Assembly: GCA_030066665.1 (NCBI GenBank)
Contig: JASJBD010000001.1
Span: 29,276-93,275 of the forward strand
Origin: Gammaproteobacteria bacterium
GTDB taxonomy: Bacteria > Pseudomonadota > Gammaproteobacteria > Steroidobacterales > GCA-2729495
DNA length: 64,000 bases
Direction: 5' to 3'
This document shows, piece by piece, positions 1 through 7,045 of this stretch. How positions within the stretch are numbered: the stretch's first letter is position 1; every line of letters starts with the position of its first letter. The position numbers and the translations under genes are program-made. Below the pieces are notes generated by a model. That model was not told the DNA's origin. It was given only the letters and a program-made list of their open reading frames with translations, and made no database searches.

Positions 1-225
1 CTCGGCCGCCAGATCGACTACGTCGATCAGCCGATCGAGGAATTCGCCGGCATCCTGCGCATGATCGGCATGAAGGACTGGCGCGTCGACGCGGTTTGCG
101 AAGAACTGGCCATGATCGCCGCCGGTTCACTCGAGCATCGGACGGACACAATCGAGAAACTGCTGGGGCGCCCGCCGATCTCGCTTGACCAGTTCATCTC
201 GGACTACAAGGCCGCCTTCGAGTAA
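1..225 (+). CDS. C-terminal fragment of an NmrA-like NAD(P)-binding oxidoreductase (5' end outside window)
   Basis: Frame 1 is open from base 1 to TAA at 223-225 (LGRQIDYVDQPIEEFAGILRMIGMKDWRVDAVCEELAMIAAGSLEHRTDTIEKLLGRPPISLDQFISDYKAAFE); resembles the C-terminal part of NmrA/SDR_a5 proteins. Confidence 0.6.
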   Translation, partial: LGRQIDYVDQPIEEFAGILRMIGMKDWRVDAVCEELAMIAAGSLEHRTDTIEKLLGRPPISLDQFISDYKAAFE

Positions 226-239
226 CGGAGCAGCTGGCG

Positions 240-527
240 GTGACCGTCTACGCCATCGCACAGGGCCGGATCACGGATCGGGAACAGTTCCAGCGCTACC
301 TGGAAAAATCCGGTCCATCGCTGGCCGCCTATGACGGCCGGGTGCTGGCGGTCGATGAGCAGACGGCCACGATTGAGGGCGAGGCGGACTATCCGCGCAC
401 GGTCATCGTGGCCTTTGAGTCCGCCGATCAGTTTCACCGCTGGTACAACTCGCCGGCGTACCAGGCCGCGAAGGCCGAACGCGAGCATGCCAGTGTCGGG
501 CGTTTCATCCTGGTGCACGGCATTTGA
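240..527 (+). CDS. DUF1330-like small protein
   Basis: GTG start; MTVYAIAQGRITDREQFQRYLEKSGPSLAAYDGRVLAVDEQTATIEG...; the pattern resembles the DUF1330 (dimeric alpha-beta barrel) family. Stop overlaps the next start (TTGA). Confidence 0.7.
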   Translation: MTVYAIAQGRITDREQFQRYLEKSGPSLAAYDGRVLAVDEQTATIEGEADYPRTVIVAFESADQFHRWYNSPAYQAAKAEREHASVGRFILVHGI

Positions 528-1285
528 GCAATAACCGAACGGACTTCGCGCATCCGCGCGACAGCTATATCGACCTGTTGCGCGACTTCTATGCCGGTAT
601 CAATGGTGCCGACGCCGCTGAACCCGTGCGCGAAGCCGCTGGCGACAACTGGTGCTGTCACACCGAGGTATCGCGGGGCGCGGTCCTGGAAAAGGCCGGT
701 ACGGTGTTGCTGCACATCGTCGACGGCAAGATCTATAACAGTCCCGGCAGCATCAAGCAGTTTGAGACCCTGGCCTATCCGGCGAATCCGCGGGTACCGG
801 GTTTCGTATTCCTGATGAACTTGAACGATACCGAGGCCGGGGGCCGATCGATCGTCTTGTTTACCGACATCATCCTGCAGACGGGTGAACGCAACACGAC
901 CGCAACGAACATTTTCCAGCGGGCCGTGCAGGCTGTTTACGAACGGCATCATCGGGATTTCGCGGACCGCTTCAAGACCCAACCCGGTAGCATCATGGCC
1001 GGCATCTCCGCAGAGTGCGGTGTGATGGACTTTTTCCAGGAAACGGACGCCGAACCCTTTGTCGATGAATTGCTGCGGGCGGTACTGCCGGCGTATCGCG
1101 AAATCCTGGATACGACCGCCCAGGAACCGGCGACTACCGACGACATCAACGCGATGTATGAGCACCGCGCCCGCCTGGTCGAGTGGCTGACACTGGACGA
1201 TATCGGCATCCAGTTCGCCCGCGCCAGCGGCATGCCGCTGGCCGAAATCGAAGCCTACGGGTATCCGCCGGTAGTCCGCTATTGA
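524..1285 (+). CDS. Divergent coproporphyrinogen III oxidase (HemF)-like protein
   Basis: RGAVLEKAGTVLLHIVDGK, YPANPRVPGFVFLMN, AVLPAYREIL, HRARLVEWLTL and YPPVVRY align by eye to HemF GGVFEQAGVNFSHVHGE, HPHNPYVPTSHANVRFF, GYTDAYLPIV, RRGRYVEFNLV and MPPLVRWEY. The Gly-rich REAGGGGRSRV segment is lost. Confidence 0.6.
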   Translation: MSNNRTDFAHPRDSYIDLLRDFYAGINGADAAEPVREAAGDNWCCHTEVSRGAVLEKAGTVLLHIVDGKIYNSPGSIKQFETLAYPANPRVPGFVFLMNLNDTEAGGRSIVLFTDIILQTGERNTTATNIFQRAVQAVYERHHRDFADRFKTQPGSIMAGISAECGVMDFFQETDAEPFVDELLRAVLPAYREILDTTAQEPATTDDINAMYEHRARLVEWLTLDDIGIQFARASGMPLAEIEAYGYPPVVRY

Positions 1286-1367
1286 GCCATCTCTTCGGAA
1301 ACTACGTACGCCAGGCGGTCCTTTCCCGCAGACCCGTTGGCGGCGAACAGGCGTAGACTAATCTAAT

Positions 1368-2225
1368 GTGTGGGGGAGCAGCATGAAGCAGATTGCACTT
1401 TATGGCAAAGGCAGCATCGGCAAGAGCACCATTGCCACGCATCTGTCTTACGCCATCGCCGACGGGGGGCAACGAGTCTTTCAAATGGGCTGTGACCCGA
1501 TGTCGGACAGCACCCACAACCTGCTCACCGAGTACCCCAAACCAATCCTCGACGTCCTGGCGGCAAAAGACTTCGAATACGAGGACATCGAGGTTGCCGA
1601 CATCGTCCTCCAGTCACCCTTGCAATTCGAGCACGATGGGTCGGTGTTCTGCGCCGAAGCCGGCGGGCCGGAACCGGGAATTGGCTGCGGCGGCAAGGGC
1701 GTGACGGAGGCGATCAACACGCTAAAGCGGCTCGAGGTATTCGATGAGCTCGGGCCCGATCTCGTCATCTACGACATCCTCGGCGATGTCGTGTGCGGCG
1801 GATTCTCGCAGCCGATTCGCGACGGCTTTGCCGAGACTACCTACATTGTCACCAGCGGCGAGCTTGAAGCGCTTTACCAAGCTGCAAACGTGATGGGCGC
1901 AGTGAACCGTTTCGCGCAACGCGCGGGTTCCAAACTGGGCGGACTGATCGTGAACCTGCGCGGCATGGATAGAGAGGAAGAGATCATTAACGACTTCGCC
2001 GCCAAGACCGGCACCCAGGTACTCGCAATGATTCCATTTAGCCAGCTGGTCAAGGAATGCGGTGGCCAGGGCAAAACGGTATTTGAGGACCACCCCGACT
2101 CCATCGAAGCGGGGCAGTATCGCCGGCTGGCCGAGCTGGTGATGGCCGGCGATTACGAGCCCACCACGCCGCAGCCGATGAGCTTCGAGGAGCTGTACGA
2201 GTGGTGGTGCCCCTACGTGAACTGA
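1368..2225 (+). CDS. NifH/BchL-family Fe protein paralog 1 (H1) with atypical nucleotide-site motifs
   Basis: P-loop YGKGSIGKS, CDPMSDST, cluster Cys motifs GIGCGGKGV and DILGDVVCGGF. ORF-track start 1368; ATG at 1383 is an alternative start. Confidence 0.92.
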   Translation: MWGSSMKQIALYGKGSIGKSTIATHLSYAIADGGQRVFQMGCDPMSDSTHNLLTEYPKPILDVLAAKDFEYEDIEVADIVLQSPLQFEHDGSVFCAEAGGPEPGIGCGGKGVTEAINTLKRLEVFDELGPDLVIYDILGDVVCGGFSQPIRDGFAETTYIVTSGELEALYQAANVMGAVNRFAQRAGSKLGGLIVNLRGMDREEEIINDFAAKTGTQVLAMIPFSQLVKECGGQGKTVFEDHPDSIEAGQYRRLAELVMAGDYEPTTPQPMSFEELYEWWCPYVN

Positions 2226-2241
2226 GGCAAGGCAAAGGCTT

Positions 2242-3087
2242 ATGCGACAAATAGCGGTCTATGGCAAAGGTGGCATCGGCAAGTCGATGATCTCGTCGCA
2301 TATCAGTTTTGCCTTTGCCAGCAACGGGCTGCGAGTCCTGCACCTGGGCTGCGACCCGAAGCATGACAGCACGCGGCTGCTGCTCGGGGGGCAAATGCCC
2401 CACGCGATCCTGGACGTGCTGCGGGAGGTTGGTTTTATGACGCAGCGGGTGAAGTTAGATGACGTCATCTACTCCAGCCCGCTGAATGACAGCGTGCCCG
2501 GTATGCTGTTCGGCGCCGAGAGCGGCGGACCGGTACCGGGTTCGGGTTGCGCCGGCAAGGGGGTCACGGAGGCCATCCACACGCTCAGCCAATTACATGT
2601 CGCGGACGAGCTGGAGCTGGACGCGATGTTGTACGACGTGCTGGGCGATGTGGTCTGCGGCGGATTCACGATGCCGCTCAAGCGTGGTTACGCGAAGGAA
2701 GTTTACATTGTGACCAGCGGTGAGCTGCCGGCAATGTTTGCCGCCTGCAACATTTCCAAGGCGGTGGCACGATTTGCGCAGCGCTCCGGGGTGCGTTTGG
2801 GCGGTATCGTCGGCAACCTGCGCAACATGGCGAATGAACGCGAAATCCTGAACCGTTTCGCCCAGCAGCTCGGCACGCAGATTGTCGGTTTCGTGCCCTA
2901 TAGCGAAAAGATCAAGGCGGCTTCCGGCAGGGGGGAGACCCTGTTTCAGTATGCGCCGGATTCGCCCGAGTGCGATGCGATGCGACAGCTGGCAGACAAT
3001 ATCTACAACAACGAATCCATGGACGTCCCGGAACCCATGACCTTCGATGAACTCCATCACTGGTGGCAGGCGAACAAGGCGGCGTAG
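2242..3087 (+). CDS. NifH/BchL-family Fe protein paralog 2 (H2), canonical motifs
   Basis: P-loop YGKGGIGKS, CDPKHDSTR, GSGCAGKGV and DVLGDVVCGGF; starts 17 nt after the H1 stop. Confidence 0.95.
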   Translation: MRQIAVYGKGGIGKSMISSHISFAFASNGLRVLHLGCDPKHDSTRLLLGGQMPHAILDVLREVGFMTQRVKLDDVIYSSPLNDSVPGMLFGAESGGPVPGSGCAGKGVTEAIHTLSQLHVADELELDAMLYDVLGDVVCGGFTMPLKRGYAKEVYIVTSGELPAMFAACNISKAVARFAQRSGVRLGGIVGNLRNMANEREILNRFAQQLGTQIVGFVPYSEKIKAASGRGETLFQYAPDSPECDAMRQLADNIYNNESMDVPEPMTFDELHHWWQANKAA

Positions 3088-3097
3088 GAGAACACAA

Positions 3098-4336
3098 ATG
3101 CCGATCAAGAACTACGAGCATGGCTGCTCCACGACCCAGGCGCTGGCGACGTTGGGCAAGGTGGAAGGTGTGATCCCGCTGGTGCACGGCCCGCAGACCT
3201 GCGTGTTCGAGAACCAGATGTCCACGCTGTACTGCCGTCCGGCGAAGCTGATTACCGCAGGTACCTTGCTGAGCAAGAGCGAAGTGATTTTCGGCGGCGA
3301 CGAGAGCCTGAAGGAGCAGATTCGCAACGTCTACGAGAAGCACCACCCGAAGGTAATCGTGATCATCAATACCTGCATTCCACAGCTCAATGGTGACGAT
3401 GTCCACGGCGTGAGCGTGGAGATGGAGCGTGAGCTGCCAGGCTTGCGGATTCGTTCGATCAACACGGGTTTCGTTTACACGGACGCGATGCTGCGTGGCT
3501 CGGACGCGTCCTGGCTCGCTATCCTGCAGACGCTGGACAAAACCGAGCACGACCCGGGCGCCATCGGCATCGTCGGTCGTTCCGGCCAGGACGCCGACAA
3601 CATGGGCGCAATCGGCACAATGCTGCGAAAGGCGGGCCTGACGACGTACCTGTTCCCCGAGAGCCACATCGACGAGATGGCCAAGATCACCCGCGCTGAA
3701 AACGTCTACCCGATCCACCTGGGCTCGTACGAGAGCTGCAAGTATCTGACCAAGGAATTCGAGCAGGACGTGGAATTCATCGAGATTCCGGTGGGCGTCG
3801 ACGGCACCACGAATTTCTTCCGGCGCGTTGCCGACAAGGAAGGGTGCCAGGCCCTGCACGATCTGGTGGACGAGGAGGAAAAGCGAGCTCGCGTGGAACT
3901 CGAAAAACTGAGGAAGAAGTTTGCCGAAGACCCGGTACGCATGCTGCTGGTCTCCGGCCCCGCCAACGAAATGTCCATGGGCAAGATCGTTGCCGAATTC
4001 GGCGCCGAGGTATTCGTGGTGCCGTCCATGAAAGACAAGTTCTACAAGCAGGAACGCGCCATCATGGAAGAGCGCTATGGCGTCAACTTTATCGACGAGG
4101 ATTTCGGTTCGCTGGACGAGCTGATCGAGGAAATTCAGCCGACCGTGATCGCCAACGAGATGCAGGCGCAGCCGGAATCTTCGGCGCGACTAATTCCGTC
4201 GTTCTGCATCTTCTTCCACCTGGCCGATTATGGCTATGACTGGGCGCTGAATTTCGGCAAGAACTTCAACAATATGACGAGTCCGTCGATCTGGAAACAC
4301 TGGCGCGAACTGAACCATCGGTACGCCGCGCATTGA
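3098..4336 (+). CDS. NifD/BchN-like nitrogenase-superfamily catalytic subunit
   Basis: ATG at 3098 with upstream TAGGAG. Cys10 (EHGCSTTQ), Cys35 (VHGPQTC) and Cys93 (INTCIP) match the three-Cys N-terminal cluster pattern; SEVIFGGDESLKEQI is also conserved. Confidence 0.92.
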   Translation: MPIKNYEHGCSTTQALATLGKVEGVIPLVHGPQTCVFENQMSTLYCRPAKLITAGTLLSKSEVIFGGDESLKEQIRNVYEKHHPKVIVIINTCIPQLNGDDVHGVSVEMERELPGLRIRSINTGFVYTDAMLRGSDASWLAILQTLDKTEHDPGAIGIVGRSGQDADNMGAIGTMLRKAGLTTYLFPESHIDEMAKITRAENVYPIHLGSYESCKYLTKEFEQDVEFIEIPVGVDGTTNFFRRVADKEGCQALHDLVDEEEKRARVELEKLRKKFAEDPVRMLLVSGPANEMSMGKIVAEFGAEVFVVPSMKDKFYKQERAIMEERYGVNFIDEDFGSLDELIEEIQPTVIANEMQAQPESSARLIPSFCIFFHLADYGYDWALNFGKNFNNMTSPSIWKHWRELNHRYAAH

Positions 4337-4337
4337 T

Positions 4338-5864
4338 ATGAACGACAGCCAACCACAATTCAAGCGCCAGGAGCTGCACACGCCGTCGTCCTTCGAGGGC
4401 GTGGTGTGGGCGCTGGCCGGTATCGAAGACGCGCGCACGATCATTCATTCCGCGCCGGGCTATTACTTCAACGTCCACAACAACATGTTGCTGAACGACT
4501 GGCCAGCGGAACTCTATACCTCCCACCTGAAGCTCTCTTCCGTCATGAAGGGGGGCGAGGAACAGCTCGCCGACGTGATCGATGCGATCACGGAGCAGCG
4601 GCCCGCCGCGCTGTTCGTGGTGACCGCCCCGGTGACCGAGACCAGCCAGGACGATGCAGAGGGCGTGTGCGCGCGTATCGGCTACCCGAACACCGTGGTA
4701 GTGCGGCCGGCTATCGGCCAGTCCTGTAATGAGGGCAAGGAAACAGCCTTCCAGGCACTGGTCGACATGATGGACGGCGATGCCGAAAAACAGCCGCGCT
4801 CGGTAAACCTGATCGGCCCGGCGCTGTGCATGTTCAACTGGCGGGCGGATGTCTACGAGCTGCAACGCATGCTGAATGACATTGGTGTACACGTGAATGC
4901 GGTGCTGTCGGGAGGCGCGACCTTCGAGGAGATTCGGAACGCACCCGCAGCCGAGCTGAATATCTGCATGTACCCCTACGATTGCGGGCAGGAAACCGCG
5001 GCCGTGATGCAGGAAAAATTCGGTATCCCCTACATGGCCGACATCGTGCCTATCGGGTTCGACAACTCGCTGCGCTGGCTCGAGCAGATCGCGGGACACT
5101 TCGATTTGGACATCCGGGATCATCTGGCTCGGTGTGTAAAAAACGCCACGCACTTCATTCGCTCTAACATGATATTCGGGAGTACCTTCGAGCTCAGCAC
5201 GGCGCTGTCCTTCGAAAATCACAATACCTACGCGCTCGGGATTGCCGAGTGCTTCAAGAAGGAAGTGGGAATTCGCGTACCGCTGGTGTCGTTGAGCAAC
5301 GCCGATGCTGCGGAACGCGTGGCGGCGAGCTGCGACGAAGTACTGGTGTCGCCCACATTAGACCTGAAGAAAGAAAAAATCGTGAATTCCGGGCCAAACC
5401 TGATATTCGGCAATTTCTACGACCAGAAAATGTCCGCGGAGGAAGGTTTCCAGAATTTCGTCGTCGCCGATATCCCCACCGCCGGCTATGTCTCATCGGA
5501 AGTCGGTCCCTTCATGGGGCTGATGGGCGCCAAGCACCTGGTCCAGACCGCAGTCAATAGCACCGTCACGAAGTTGTTGATAGAGACCAAGGGCGATGTC
5601 GCCGGTGAGGTCTCGGCAGGCGGGGTGGACTGGGACGTGGCGGCGGAACAGGCCCTGCATCAGGTCTCCCACGCGGTGCCCCACTTCGTGCGTACGTTTG
5701 CGGTAAAGAAAATTCACGAGGCGTCGCAGAAGCTCGCGCGCGAGCGCGGCACCCACGTAACGGTAGATGTCGTCCGCGACGCGGCGGAGTCCTTCACCCC
5801 GGCGCGGTTCCATGCGAAATTCGCGGCGATCTTCGACGCAGCCGAGCTGGATGGCGGGAGCTAA
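4338..5864 (+). CDS. NifK/BchB-like subunit with C-terminal PCP_red-like domain
   Basis: Adjacent to the D gene (1 nt gap). HSAPGYYFNV sits at the HGPQGD/HGSQGC position. C-terminal DWDVAAEQALHQVSHAVPHFVRTFAVKKIHEASQKLARERGTHVTVDVVRDAAE resembles the PCP_red domain of BchB/ChlB. Confidence 0.88.
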   Translation: MNDSQPQFKRQELHTPSSFEGVVWALAGIEDARTIIHSAPGYYFNVHNNMLLNDWPAELYTSHLKLSSVMKGGEEQLADVIDAITEQRPAALFVVTAPVTETSQDDAEGVCARIGYPNTVVVRPAIGQSCNEGKETAFQALVDMMDGDAEKQPRSVNLIGPALCMFNWRADVYELQRMLNDIGVHVNAVLSGGATFEEIRNAPAAELNICMYPYDCGQETAAVMQEKFGIPYMADIVPIGFDNSLRWLEQIAGHFDLDIRDHLARCVKNATHFIRSNMIFGSTFELSTALSFENHNTYALGIAECFKKEVGIRVPLVSLSNADAAERVAASCDEVLVSPTLDLKKEKIVNSGPNLIFGNFYDQKMSAEEGFQNFVVADIPTAGYVSSEVGPFMGLMGAKHLVQTAVNSTVTKLLIETKGDVAGEVSAGGVDWDVAAEQALHQVSHAVPHFVRTFAVKKIHEASQKLARERGTHVTVDVVRDAAESFTPARFHAKFAAIFDAAELDGGS

Positions 5865-6028
5865 CGGCTGCGGGTGAGTCTCCCCAGGCCGATCGCGCAT
5901 AACAAACCGACGTCCATCTCAATTGCGCATCTCCTGCAACAGCGTCAGGCGGAGAAGCGTATCGCGTGGGTCTGTGATCGCTCGGATTCAACACACGCGA
6001 TTCAATTTGCGTACGGAGGCACGGATCA

Positions 6029-6451
6029 TTGAAACCACAATTTGAAATGGAATGGCCGGATTTCGAGACCACGATAAGCGCCTCTTTGGTGGAGGATGAG
6101 AATCCCGAAGTCTGCAAAGCCTTCGTGGATCTGCTCCCCTTCACCACCGTGTTTGCTGCCTCGATGAGCGCTGGGCATATGTTCAAGGTACCAATTCCCA
6201 GCATGTTGCCCGATGCGGATCTCGACAACCTGGTGCCGCTACCAGATGAACCGGAGGGCAGCATCTTTTCGCTCGGTTACGGCAGTCTTCTCATCAAGTA
6301 CGGCACGGTGGTCGAGCCGTTCAGGCTGCCGCGGCTTGCAACGATCGACGCTGCCGAGCTGGCGCGTTTCCAGGTCATCGCCACCAAGCTGACCGACGCG
6401 TACTTCTTCTCAAAAGCTATCAACCAGGTGACGTTTCGGATGAAGCCCTGA
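6029..6451 (+). CDS. DUF3830/cyclophilin-like small protein
   Basis: TTG start with upstream GGAGG; SASLVEDENPEVCKAFVDLLPF... resembles the LLDDEAPxTCxAfwxxLP pattern of DUF3830/cyclophilin-like proteins. Confidence 0.5.
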   Translation: MKPQFEMEWPDFETTISASLVEDENPEVCKAFVDLLPFTTVFAASMSAGHMFKVPIPSMLPDADLDNLVPLPDEPEGSIFSLGYGSLLIKYGTVVEPFRLPRLATIDAAELARFQVIATKLTDAYFFSKAINQVTFRMKP

Positions 6452-6472
6452 AGTCGGCCGAAGGAGTTTGAA

Positions 6473-7009
6473 ATGGCAGCCGCGAACAACTGGCAGGAAA
6501 TCAAGGCAGAACTGGAAGCAGAAACCCAGCGCATCTTTCTGGAGTGCCCGGACGAAATCAAGCGCTTCCATTACGGCATCATCAGCCACTCCGATGCCGG
6601 CAAATATGCGAAGGGACAGTACTTCGGGCACTGGACCCACGTGTATGCCGAGTATTACTCGTACGCCGGGGCGGAATTGAGCGGCATTATCAGTTGGGCA
6701 TCAGATCCCGATTTCACTCTGCCACAAATACAGAAAATCTTTATGGCCCTGTCTATCGGTGCGTTCGGCCTGGGCGAGTACGGCGGCCAGAAGACGCTAG
6801 GGCGATTCGCACAGGCGATCGCGGCTCTTTTTGAAACCGATGTCACCAGGGAACAGATGGTGCTCGTGTTGAAAGCCTATCAGGCCCTGGTCAGCCGCTT
6901 GTATTGGTGGGTGCACTGGTATTTCCCCTGGGGGATCGGGCCGGTGCTCTGTCGCCGACTGGAACCGGAGGACATCAAGGAAATCGCCCGCTTGAGCGAG
7001 ACTCCCTGA
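6473..7009 (+). CDS. Hypothetical, predicted mostly helical protein, co-directional with the nitrogenase-like operon
   Basis: ATG with GGAG upstream (aaggagtttgaaatg). No family recognised with confidence. Confidence 0.75.
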   Translation: MAAANNWQEIKAELEAETQRIFLECPDEIKRFHYGIISHSDAGKYAKGQYFGHWTHVYAEYYSYAGAELSGIISWASDPDFTLPQIQKIFMALSIGAFGLGEYGGQKTLGRFAQAIAALFETDVTREQMVLVLKAYQALVSRLYWWVHWYFPWGIGPVLCRRLEPEDIKEIARLSETP

Positions 7010-7045
7010 TTCAAAGGAGACTCCCGGTTCATCAGGGTCAAGGGC

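Noticed and set aside
434-1165. 243-aa - strand ORF opposite the HemF-like gene
   Set aside because: Shadow ORF; sense frame has recognisable HemF blocks and translational coupling.
2912-3859. 315-aa - strand ORF opposite the H2/D genes
   Set aside because: Shadow ORF antisense to strongly conserved D/H coding sequence.
4266-5222. 318-aa - strand ORF opposite the K gene
   Set aside because: Shadow ORF; the sense frame is clearly NifK/BchB-like.
1368-5864. True nitrogen-fixing nifHDK
   Set aside because: The K-like subunit lacks the Cys ligands of the P-cluster, D lacks the Cys275 column, and no nifENB or other nif genes are visible.
1368-5864. Standard bchLNB (DPOR) or bchXYZ (COR) genes
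   Set aside because: Two H genes, Tyr instead of the BchB Asp36 ligand, and no photosynthesis or bacteriochlorophyll genes in the window; similarity is at superfamily level only.
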